Below are positions 23,057-31,360 of a stretch of DNA of 64,000 nucleotides, piece after piece. How positions within the stretch are numbered: position 1 is the first letter of the stretch; each line of letters opens with the position of its first letter. Under the pieces are notes generated by a model. That model had not been told where the DNA came from. It did no database searches and saw only the letters and a program-made list of their open reading frames with translations. The position numbers and the translations under genes were made by a program. The DNA lies in contig NZ_CP036299.1 in NCBI RefSeq assembly GCF_007752345.1, positions 1,302,001-1,366,000 on the forward strand. The letters are read 5' to 3'. Origin of the DNA: Planctopirus ephydatiae. GTDB lineage: Bacteria > Planctomycetota > Planctomycetia > Planctomycetales > Planctomycetaceae.

Positions 23057-25540
23057 TTAAGGTGTTGGATTGGCCAGTTCCGGAGGTAAGGGAACTTCCT
23101 GTGACAGGGCATGAATCACGAGATTGATCGCCAGCTTGACGGCATCTTCGGGAACATACCCTTCGCAACTGACGGTCGATTGTCGTTCCAAGGCGCAGCT
23201 GATGTCGTACTTGCTGTAAATCACCGCCAGTCGTCCATCAATCTCGATCGCTTCGAGGTACGGCTCACCTTCAAGCACTTGCGATTTCACTGCCTGACCG
23301 GGCAGAGAAGAGTTAACCCGCCGACGTATGCGAGTGACATCCTGGCCGGATTTTGCCGAGAAGACTTCGTGAGTCACCGGAATGCGCGTGAGAGGTGTGG
23401 CCGGGAAGGCTTTTTTCATCGCTGCACGGAACGATTCATCAAAGCCCTTGGCGCCGCAGCTGGCATCAGCCAGAAGGACACCACCGCGAGAGAGATACGT
23501 TCGCAAACCTTCAATTTCCGCAGGTGAAAGTTCGAAGGTCGAACGTCCGTGCATGTACACCAGCGGATAGCGATACAGATTGGTATCGGAAAGTGGCAGA
23601 TGGCGGATCTTGGGGTTGGTGCCGATCCCTGCCGATTGATCAAGTGCCGTGAGCAGGTTTCGCACAGCCGCCGGTGCTGCATCCCACTGTCCCGAATGTT
23701 GAATGCGGGCAATCTGCAGGAAGGAACGTTCAATGCGATCTGTTTTCGAGCTGAGATTCGCCAGTTCCTGCGAATCCAGCTTATTCGGCGGTTCACGACC
23801 TGTGGCGTAGGCGATGATGTTCGTACCAATCTGCGTCGCACGAATCACTTTGGCTCGAAGATTTGGATTGCGGTTCGCCGATTCCAGCCGGCTCCAGTAA
23901 TGCCACAAACAGCCGATATCCTCGGGGCAAAAGATCACTGGCGTGCGGCAGCCAGCATCAACGCCCCAGAGTTCCAAGCCTTCGGGATCGAGCAGAAACT
24001 CGCTGCGAAAGACCGGATGATCAAAGGAAAGTTTTTTGAGCACACCTTCGCCGGTCGGGAACAATCGCGGTGTCAACTCGCGAAAACTTTCTTCAAATCG
24101 TGCACTCTGGCAACCGGCCACTCCCAGAATAAAGCCTCCCTGTTCGACATACTCTTTGAGCAGGGCAATTTCCGCATCTGTCAAATCGAGAGCATCCTGG
24201 CCGGTGATGTATAAAACGGGAGCCTGAGCGAGAGATGCCACGGATTTGGCAGCGACAGCTTTTGAAAGATCAACCTCCTGCGCAGTGAGCAGCTTGGGCC
24301 ATAACGGCCGACCACTCAAGTACTCCGTGAGATTACGGGCATCGCGTGGATGTCGATTCCAATCGTCGGTTAAGGTATGCCCCGGTCGATTCGGGTTGGG
24401 TGGCCCATACTTGAGCTTATTCACCAATACGGGTGCCAGGCCCTTGGAAAGAAACAGCAGTGCAAAAGCCGAGGCCACTGTTGGTTCCGATTCATACAAG
24501 CCCACGCCAACCCAGGCTCCTGTCCTTTGGTTCTGCACCTTGAGCAGCACTTCGGCACCTTCGCGGTACCAGTCATGCTGCCCAAAGAAACGTTGTCCAC
24601 TCAACCGGCCAGCACGTTCGACACCATAAAGATAGTAGAGCAACCACGTTCCCGATCCGGGATTTTGAAGCGGTGTAAATCGATTGGCCAGCCACCTTAA
24701 CCCTCGATCCAAAGCTTCGTTGGGCTCTGCCGGTTCACAGCAAGGTGGCGAACCATCAGGCCCAATTTTTCGATCTTCCACCAGCATCTGTTCCACAATC
24801 GATAGCGTGGCCACACCAGCGACAGTCATACTCCCAGTGCTCTGGCCATCAGAGGAATAATTCCAGCCACCATCCGGGTTCTGCTGACTCGTCCAATGGG
24901 TACGAATGCGTTCCCAGGTTTTGCGATCAATCTCGACGCCCGCTTCGGCAGCTTCGCGCAAGCCCAGCACTGCATATTGGGCGTTACTGCGGTCTCCGCC
25001 CAGATTGATCCCGCCACCAGGCGAACTGTAAGTCCACGACCCGCTGTTCCCTTCGCGGATCTGCCAGCTTTCTAAACGGCTGGCCAGCCGTGCGATCCGG
25101 GGGAGATCGTTGGTACTGGAATCTTTCGCAGCGACCAATGCCATAATCACCAGCGAAATATCGTAGGTCTGGGAGATTTCATCTTCCGGAAGACGCCTGA
25201 GATACTGGAGAGCTTTACGAATTTGTGGCTGGTTGGCTTCCATCCCGCTATTCAGCAAGGCGAGAGTGCACAAGGCGGAAACACCCGAGCGATGCCCCAG
25301 GTTGTTCCCCGCATCAAACGAGCCGTCCTGCTTTTGCCGGGTTAAAAGAAATTCACGACCTGCATCAATCGATTCGAGGACGCGGGCAGCCGTTAACTCG
25401 GCACCACTTGTCACTGTGGCACAGGGGATTGCTCCCGCAAACAGACTGATGATCCATACGATCAGCCGCATGGCCCATGGGGAAAATTCACTGCGAACTC
25501 TCCGGAAAGCTCGATGGTTCAATGAGACCTGTGGGTGCAT
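23057..25540 (-). CDS. Prenyltransferase/squalene-cyclase-repeat protein with two DUF4159-like domains
   Basis: 827 residues. ATG 25540 has GGCGGA upstream; ATG 25471 (MRLIVWIISLFAGAIPCA) would start at the signal peptide. Residues ~45-400 hold alpha-toroid repeats of the terpene-cyclase type (AREFLLTRQKQDGSFDAG, LRTHWTSQQNPDGGWNYSS region). Two DUF4159-like Rossmann-like units follow: one at LYITGQDALDLTDAEIALLK, ending CPEDIGCLWHYW; the second at YPLVYMHGRSTFELSPAEIE, with SRGGVLLADASCGAKGF and IYSKYDISCALE. DUF4159 proteins are common in Planctomycetes near MoxR/DUF58 clusters; here it stands alone. Likely periplasmic; function unknown, and no catalytic DxDD is seen. Confidence 0.8.
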   Translation of the reverse strand: MHPQVSLNHRAFRRVRSEFSPWAMRLIVWIISLFAGAIPCATVTSGAELTAARVLESIDAGREFLLTRQKQDGSFDAGNNLGHRSGVSALCTLALLNSGMEANQPQIRKALQYLRRLPEDEISQTYDISLVIMALVAAKDSSTNDLPRIARLASRLESWQIREGNSGSWTYSSPGGGINLGGDRSNAQYAVLGLREAAEAGVEIDRKTWERIRTHWTSQQNPDGGWNYSSDGQSTGSMTVAGVATLSIVEQMLVEDRKIGPDGSPPCCEPAEPNEALDRGLRWLANRFTPLQNPGSGTWLLYYLYGVERAGRLSGQRFFGQHDWYREGAEVLLKVQNQRTGAWVGVGLYESEPTVASAFALLFLSKGLAPVLVNKLKYGPPNPNRPGHTLTDDWNRHPRDARNLTEYLSGRPLWPKLLTAQEVDLSKAVAAKSVASLAQAPVLYITGQDALDLTDAEIALLKEYVEQGGFILGVAGCQSARFEESFRELTPRLFPTGEGVLKKLSFDHPVFRSEFLLDPEGLELWGVDAGCRTPVIFCPEDIGCLWHYWSRLESANRNPNLRAKVIRATQIGTNIIAYATGREPPNKLDSQELANLSSKTDRIERSFLQIARIQHSGQWDAAPAAVRNLLTALDQSAGIGTNPKIRHLPLSDTNLYRYPLVYMHGRSTFELSPAEIEGLRTYLSRGGVLLADASCGAKGFDESFRAAMKKAFPATPLTRIPVTHEVFSAKSGQDVTRIRRRVNSSLPGQAVKSQVLEGEPYLEAIEIDGRLAVIYSKYDISCALERQSTVSCEGYVPEDAVKLAINLVIHALSQEVPLPPELANPTP

Positions 25541-25603
25541 GAGCTATCCGCCAATTACCTGGTTCCAGCCTTCTCCAGCCGAGCCATCACAACGTTTCGC
25601 GGG

Positions 25604-25942
25604 TCAACGATCAGTCGCTTCGTGAGCAGGTGCAGGGCTGGCGGCATTGTCGAACAAATGATAATAGCCCGCTTCTTCCAGTTGCAGGCGCTCGTATTTG
25701 TGCAAGCGGTACAGCACAAAGATGACTGTTCCACAAACAGCGCCGATCATTCCCAGCATGAAAAAGACGCTCAGCATGTACGCACGAGGCTGTTCACTCT
25801 GCTGCTCTGCCAGTAGCTTGCACGAAGGACATGCCCAAACCGATGAAGAACGCAGAACTTCACAGACTGCCACCACCAGCAGCGTTTTCCAACGCAAACT
25901 GCGTACACCAATCGATGATGAAACCAGAGGCCTCAGTCGCAT
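25604..25942 (-). CDS. Small membrane protein with CPSC motif
   Basis: 112 residues; ATG at 25942 with AGGAA upstream. A first hydrophobic segment (TLLVVAVCEVL, about 20-30) acts as signal or anchor, followed by SSVWACPSCKLLAEQQ, then a clear membrane helix (about 54-78, YMLSVFFMLGMIGAVCGTVI) and a cytoplasmic tail. The CPSC pair could bind metal or form a disulfide. Planctomycete relatives are familiar to me as hypothetical proteins. Divergent from the phosphoglycerate mutase-like gene. Confidence 0.6.
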   Translation of the reverse strand: MRLRPLVSSSIGVRSLRWKTLLVVAVCEVLRSSSVWACPSCKLLAEQQSEQPRAYMLSVFFMLGMIGAVCGTVIFVLYRLHKYERLQLEEAGYYHLFDNAASPAPAHEATDR

Positions 25943-26097
25943 ACATTTCCTCTCTTCGGCTACACTGCATCGAATTATAGCCACCAAAAGTGCTGCCGCG
26001 AAGAGACTCCCGGAGTTCTCTGGCCGAATTCGACCAATCACAGCAACTGTTGGTTGCAATTTTCTGCATTTCGACATGATTCCACGAAAGCGATCCC

Positions 26098-27306
26098 ATG
26101 AAACTGGTGCTGGTGATTCCCGATGGCTGTGCCGATGAACCCCAGCCAATCCTCCAGGGAAAAACCCCTCTCGAAGCGGCCCACATTCCTCACATGGATG
26201 CTGTCGCTGCCCTAGGAATGGTGGGAGAAGCCGATCATGTCCCGCTTCCGATGCCCTCCGGGAGTGATGTCGGCACCATGAGCCTCTTTGGGTATGACCC
26301 ACTGCTTTTTCATACCGGTCGTGCCCCGCTCGAAGCGGCTGCTCAAGGGATTACGCTCGGGCCGGAGGATTGGGCCGTCCGCTGTAATCTGGTCACAACT
26401 CATGATGGTGTGATGAAAAGCTTCACTGCCGGACAAATTCCGAGTGACGTGGCGGCATCACTTCTGCAGGAAATGCAGGCTGCACTTCCCGCAGATTCCC
26501 CCTGGGAATTTTTTCCCGGAGTGAGCTACCGCAATCTGCTGATCTTCCGCGGTGCGGGCAGAACGGCACCTTTCGATAAAGCAACATCCACCACTCCGCC
26601 CCACGATGTCACCGATCAGCCATTTGCGCCGCATTTGCCGCAAGGCCAGGGTGCCGATGAACTGCTCAAGCTGATGGAGTGGAGTCGTGAATTCTGTACA
26701 AAACATCCCGCCAATCGGGCACGCGGCGACAATGCCGCTACGCAAATCTGGTTGTGGGGACAAGGCCAGAGGCCAGCTCTTGAGGCTTTCTCCAGCAAGT
26801 ATGGCCCTCAGGGCGCGGTCATCACTGCGGTCGATCTCTTACGAGGCATTGGTAAACTGATCGGCTGGCAAGTGATCGAGGTTCCTGGGGCTACCGGTTA
26901 TCTCGATACCGATTATGCTGCGAAAGGCCGCTATGCGATTGATGCCTTGAAAAACGGTGTCGAGTTGATGGTCGTGCATGTCGAAGCGACGGACGAAGCT
27001 TCTCATGAGGGCCACGCCTTCGAAAAGGTGAAAGCTCTCGAAGAAATCGACCGACACATTGTGGGCCCTGTGCATGAATGTCTGAAATCACAGGGCGAGT
27101 ACCGCCTGCTCGTCTGCCCCGATCACCCCACGTTTCTGCGGACGAAAACCCACAGCCACGGCTATTCGCCCTTCGCGCTGTGTGGCACGAATGTCCCCCA
27201 GGACAAAGCCACGCATTACAGCGAACCCGAAGCCACTCGCGCCGGCACCCGCCTGGCGCGAGGCTGTGACCTGATGAACCTGCTGGTGAATGGGGTGAAT
27301 ACCTAA
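26098..27306 (+). CDS. Archaeal-type cofactor-independent phosphoglycerate mutase family protein
   Basis: 402 residues, alkaline phosphatase superfamily. The N-terminus VLVIPDGCADEP supplies a metal aspartate (D9); MPSGSDVGTMSLFGYDP holds the catalytic serine (S56). Later metal ligands are in HVEATDEASHEGHAFEKVKALEEIDRHI and CPDHPTFLRTKTHSHGYSPF. This is the ApgM-type pattern; closely related bacterial proteins are annotated either as 2,3-bisphosphoglycerate-independent phosphoglycerate mutase or as a proposed ThrX-type homoserine kinase, and sequence alone does not decide. There are no threonine or glycolysis genes nearby. Single-gene unit, ending at a bidirectional terminator. Confidence 0.88.
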   Translation: MKLVLVIPDGCADEPQPILQGKTPLEAAHIPHMDAVAALGMVGEADHVPLPMPSGSDVGTMSLFGYDPLLFHTGRAPLEAAAQGITLGPEDWAVRCNLVTTHDGVMKSFTAGQIPSDVAASLLQEMQAALPADSPWEFFPGVSYRNLLIFRGAGRTAPFDKATSTTPPHDVTDQPFAPHLPQGQGADELLKLMEWSREFCTKHPANRARGDNAATQIWLWGQGQRPALEAFSSKYGPQGAVITAVDLLRGIGKLIGWQVIEVPGATGYLDTDYAAKGRYAIDALKNGVELMVVHVEATDEASHEGHAFEKVKALEEIDRHIVGPVHECLKSQGEYRLLVCPDHPTFLRTKTHSHGYSPFALCGTNVPQDKATHYSEPEATRAGTRLARGCDLMNLLVNGVNT

Positions 27307-27442
27307 ATTGTCTTCAAATTTGTAATAGTGCACTGTCCGCCACTGTCGCCAGCACTCGGCCAACATGTTTACCCAATGATCCATTCGCCACTTCGAATCG
27401 CAATTTATATTTAATAGCGTTTAATCGATGAGCTATCAATCT

Positions 27443-27486
27443 GTTGTAGTTCTATCCGGCTTTGATATGCCGAATAGAACTACAAC
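27443..27486. terminator. Bidirectional terminator between convergent genes
   Basis: GTTGTAGTTCTAT (27443-27455) pairs perfectly with ATAGAACTACAAC (27474-27486); an inner CGGC/GCCG extends it. Confidence 0.8.
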
Positions 27487-27505
27487 TTGTCTGCATCGGC
27501 TGATT

Positions 27506-30500
27506 TTATTCAGCAGAAACAGTCTGTACGTTGAATTCCAGCGGAACCCCAATCTGTTGAATTGCACCAGGGGTTTTACTATTGACCCTGATATAGCCCA
27601 CAAGCTGAACACTATCGAGTGGATACTTGATGGGAAGTGTCTTTTGAAGCGACTTAGTCAAAGTGGCTTCGACTGACTTCCAGTCCAATGATTTGTTCTT
27701 GTCGATATCAAACGGCCCGATAATCGACGAGACGACGGGTGTTGAATTTCCCTCTGGTGGCCTGGCATGAACGCGAAATGCAACCTGTCCTTCGTCAAAC
27801 TTCTGAAGCAGACTATGTACCGCCTGCGAAACCTTGGGGAGTTGAATCACCGGTGGCTTATCGATGAATCTCGCCTCAAATTTGACGAGATCAATCGTTT
27901 GCTCGGGGCCAACGGTTACGATTAATGAATTAGGCAAATCAGCAGGCAGCTGAGAAGCGAACTCAAAACGCTCTACATGCAGTGCTTCAACATGCTCCTT
28001 AACTGCCTTTGAAGCTGAGGCATCAGCGGATTCTTTCGCCTCTTCCTCTGTCTTGGCACTAATCAAAGGGACTCGCAGAGCCTGGCTGACTCCAAAACAA
28101 TTGGCGACATGAATCTCCACATAACGAATCAGTTCGCCGTCACCATCGCGACCTTCGCAAGTCATTGCTCCGGGTGGAATGGTTACTTGCATGCATTGAT
28201 CACTGAGCAGCCAGAATTCACCTTTGGACGGATTCACGGGTTCTGATTTAGCACCAGTTTCGCTATCTGTTGCGGCAGATGCCGCATTCGATGCCCCCTG
28301 TTTTCGAGGAATCAGTTCGCGATTACCCGCATTGACCTGCAAGCCACTTAATGAAAAGTTTTCACCCAGTAGAAACAATGTGGTGGGCTGGTCAGTTTCA
28401 ACTCCTGGTGCACCAAACCAGTTATACAGAGCCGGTCCTGCATCAAAAATGGCTCCCTGAGCGAACAGTTTGAATCCATGAGATTTCACTCGTGTCGGTA
28501 ATTCGACATGCAATGTTTGAAGTGGTAGTCGGGCTGAGAGTTGATCAACGCGTCTCAACAAACGATAGACCTCCCCATCGCGATACAGATGTGCCTCCAT
28601 TTGACAGGCCTGAGAAAATTCCTTCAGTGCTGTCACTTGTCGACTGAGATCGACTGTCTCGGAGAGCGAGAAACCTGTTCGTCGAGAGTTTCCTAAGCAG
28701 TACCAATCAGAACGCACATCGAGTGAAACCTGCCGAATAAAGGATGGGCAAAGCATCAGGACGACACATTCGCGCGGGCCTGGCTCCATCGCCCGCTGCC
28801 TGCGGACAGCGTCTTTCCCTGGCCCACCAACGAGAAGATCGCGAAAGGCAACCGTGAGATTGCTCTCGATAGGAGGCGTTTGAACGCGTGGGGCAAAGCG
28901 CCAGCCAAAGGTGTCGTTCCCCTGGGAAAAGGCAACTGCCGTACGATTCAGTGCGATCGTATCGATATCCAATTCCAATCGACGTGCAAACCGCGTCGCG
29001 TTCTCGGCTGTCATTTGCCCGCTGGCGACTCCCACAGCCAGTGCCAATTGCAGTTCACGACGAGAGCTATACGAATCGGCCACGTTCTGATCCTGAATTT
29101 CCGGATCTAAGGCGAAGACTCTTAAAGGCCAGCGGCAGCGAATATACTCATTAAAAGCAAGCCGAGTCTCTGGCGATGGACTGGGAAAATGCAGATCCAT
29201 TAAGTCCGTCGACAGGCAGGGGCAATTTTTCTGAGACGCGACTTCCCGGAAATCGGATCGCATCCGATCAGCCAGCAAGGTGGCATCGACGATAATCGCC
29301 CAGGCAAAGGCTCCAATCGGTCGATTGCGTATGGAAGGTGGAAGTGCACCGTAGAAGTTGCTTCGTATCCGTGAGAGTTCACTATCGTTACAACTTCGTA
29401 CAGCTTCCAGTAACTCCTGATTTGAGAACTGCCACAACTGCGACTGACTGGGAAGATTAAGAAATTCATAGGCGGCCTGGATTTCGTCAGTAAGATATCG
29501 TTCAACATCTGTGTAGGATGCGGCTCGATAATTGATAGCCCCGGGGATTGCGTGGTAGGCATTGATCAACACCTGAATGATCATGTGGTCGCCATAGACC
29601 GCCGAGAACGAAGAGAGAGGAAACGGGATTTGAGAAGTTCGGGTTGTTGTTCGGCTATAGCGTGCCAGTGATCTTGTCAGGACTTCGGATAGAGATCCTG
29701 TGAGCTGCTGGGATACCTGTGCCATGTTTTCAGTTTTATACGCTTCTACGTTACTGGGCTGAACTGCTTGCGGAATTCTAGCTTCACTCGATGCAGTTAG
29801 ATTCAAAGATCCCAGAGCTCCAATGAGACGACTACTGATACTGCGTTGTTCGCTGTTGATTGCTGACGCCTCAGCGGGGCTCGCATTTCTCTCGATGAAG
29901 ATAACATCGTTATTCTGAGTATTGCCGAATTGTGGGGTATCTATTTGTCCTGGTTTCAGATCGTTGTCGCCTGCATTTCTACGCAGTTGGCGAGCTGCCC
30001 TTTGATCTTCCTGGTTGCCGACCTGTTGAATTACCGAGGTCTCAATTGGTTCATTGAATGTGTTTGTTCTAAGGCTGGTGTTAATGGGTACGTAACCATT
30101 ACATTCACTCTTCAGCACTTTTTCCGGGTCGATTCCAAGAGTGGTTAGTGAAATTTCAATCGCCGTCTTCTTATGAGAATCTGTGTTTTGTATCTTCTGG
30201 TCTGTCTTTTGGCGTTCGATACCATTTTTTAATCCGCAAAGAAACATATTCATTAGCCATGATGAATTCACATATGCTCCGAACTCAGTTCCCCAGGGAA
30301 TGGGGAATATCTCTGGTTGTGTTCGATTACATGTTTTGGTGATTTCATCGTAGACTGGCGCGATTGCACGAAAACTGCTGTTGTTTAGTGTGTCTGTCAG
30401 CGGAATCGCGAATTGATAGAGCAGGTCTTTGATGACCAGTTCACGAAACAGAATGGGTAAGGTTTCGTCCCCCAATGTGGGAGTGGCATTCAAGGTGAGT

Positions 30501-31156
30501 TCTGCGCCATAGCCATCTTGAGTTTTCTTCCCTGGCAGCAATGAGACGGGAATTCTCATGAGATGCAGAGAATATCCGGGGAGATCGACCATATCGTCTC
30601 CCAGGTTGTTTCTCCGCAGGTTATGCAGATGATTGAGGTATCTGGAACGCTGATCGAGCAGGATCACAGGCTCTACACCGACTCCTCCCTCGGGAGGGTT
30701 ATCCGGGGAGAATGTCTTGAAACGACTGGGATCCGCACTAGGAAGATTGATTGTCTGCGTGAGTGAAGTCGTACCGAGCAATGATCGGGCGTTCGACCGG
30801 CTTCCTGCTCCCGCAACGGCTGCATCAATCGCGGTGGCTGAGGCGAGAAATGCCAGATCAGCACGCCTGATGGTCGCCTGAAGAGTGGGGTTAAACTCCC
30901 CCAGTTGAGCAGCCATTTGCTGCTCGTACTCAAAGCGATGTTGAGTCAGTCGCTCTTCACTCCAAACATCGGCAGTTTTTGCCGAGATGGTCCCATAGGT
31001 TTCTAAATGCTTCTCCAGCGCATCGATCTGCTGTGCCAGAAGCTGCACGTTGGTCTTGCCTTTACTCCCTGCATACACGCTGGTTTCAAGTAATAATGAC
31101 CCAAACAGGCAGGCCAAGATGGTGCCGACCATACCAGAACGTACTGAAATCCACAT
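27506..31156 (-). CDS. Large exported protein, 1216 residues, family not recognised
   Basis: Start at the ATG 31156, with AAAGGA nine bases upstream; a TTG three codons earlier is less likely. Signal peptide MWISVRSGMVGTILACLFGSLL, ending SVYAG. Then a helical stretch (LLAQQIDALEKHLETYGTI), long mixed domains with no motif I know, an internal Gln/Asn/Arg-rich linker (about residues 390-440), and a C-terminal region of beta-type domains (QLPADLPNSLIVTVGPEQTI, VAFRVHARPPEG, VQLVGYIRVNSKTPGA). Conserved-looking Trp/Cys segments such as RRWKNCPCLS-type CPCLSTDLMDLHFP stand out. GC is lower than in neighbours. Probably periplasmic or surface exposed; could be secretion-related, but nothing proves it. 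Confidence 0.6.
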   Translation of the reverse strand: MWISVRSGMVGTILACLFGSLLLETSVYAGSKGKTNVQLLAQQIDALEKHLETYGTISAKTADVWSEERLTQHRFEYEQQMAAQLGEFNPTLQATIRRADLAFLASATAIDAAVAGAGSRSNARSLLGTTSLTQTINLPSADPSRFKTFSPDNPPEGGVGVEPVILLDQRSRYLNHLHNLRRNNLGDDMVDLPGYSLHLMRIPVSLLPGKKTQDGYGAELTLNATPTLGDETLPILFRELVIKDLLYQFAIPLTDTLNNSSFRAIAPVYDEITKTCNRTQPEIFPIPWGTEFGAYVNSSWLMNMFLCGLKNGIERQKTDQKIQNTDSHKKTAIEISLTTLGIDPEKVLKSECNGYVPINTSLRTNTFNEPIETSVIQQVGNQEDQRAARQLRRNAGDNDLKPGQIDTPQFGNTQNNDVIFIERNASPAEASAINSEQRSISSRLIGALGSLNLTASSEARIPQAVQPSNVEAYKTENMAQVSQQLTGSLSEVLTRSLARYSRTTTRTSQIPFPLSSFSAVYGDHMIIQVLINAYHAIPGAINYRAASYTDVERYLTDEIQAAYEFLNLPSQSQLWQFSNQELLEAVRSCNDSELSRIRSNFYGALPPSIRNRPIGAFAWAIIVDATLLADRMRSDFREVASQKNCPCLSTDLMDLHFPSPSPETRLAFNEYIRCRWPLRVFALDPEIQDQNVADSYSSRRELQLALAVGVASGQMTAENATRFARRLELDIDTIALNRTAVAFSQGNDTFGWRFAPRVQTPPIESNLTVAFRDLLVGGPGKDAVRRQRAMEPGPRECVVLMLCPSFIRQVSLDVRSDWYCLGNSRRTGFSLSETVDLSRQVTALKEFSQACQMEAHLYRDGEVYRLLRRVDQLSARLPLQTLHVELPTRVKSHGFKLFAQGAIFDAGPALYNWFGAPGVETDQPTTLFLLGENFSLSGLQVNAGNRELIPRKQGASNAASAATDSETGAKSEPVNPSKGEFWLLSDQCMQVTIPPGAMTCEGRDGDGELIRYVEIHVANCFGVSQALRVPLISAKTEEEAKESADASASKAVKEHVEALHVERFEFASQLPADLPNSLIVTVGPEQTIDLVKFEARFIDKPPVIQLPKVSQAVHSLLQKFDEGQVAFRVHARPPEGNSTPVVSSIIGPFDIDKNKSLDWKSVEATLTKSLQKTLPIKYPLDSVQLVGYIRVNSKTPGAIQQIGVPLEFNVQTVSAE

Positions 31157-31360
31157 GACTGGCAATCCTTTGCCTGAGATTATGTTTAAGTGACCATAAC
31201 GGCAGTAGATTCGACATTCGGGGACTAATGGTTATATTAAAAATCTTGAACGAACGTATAACACAGACTTCGCTCAAAACATATCAACCCATGTCACCCA
31301 GTTTAACGCTATATCTAGTTTTCATCATGGGCAACTTACCATCCATCCTGCAAGTCTACT

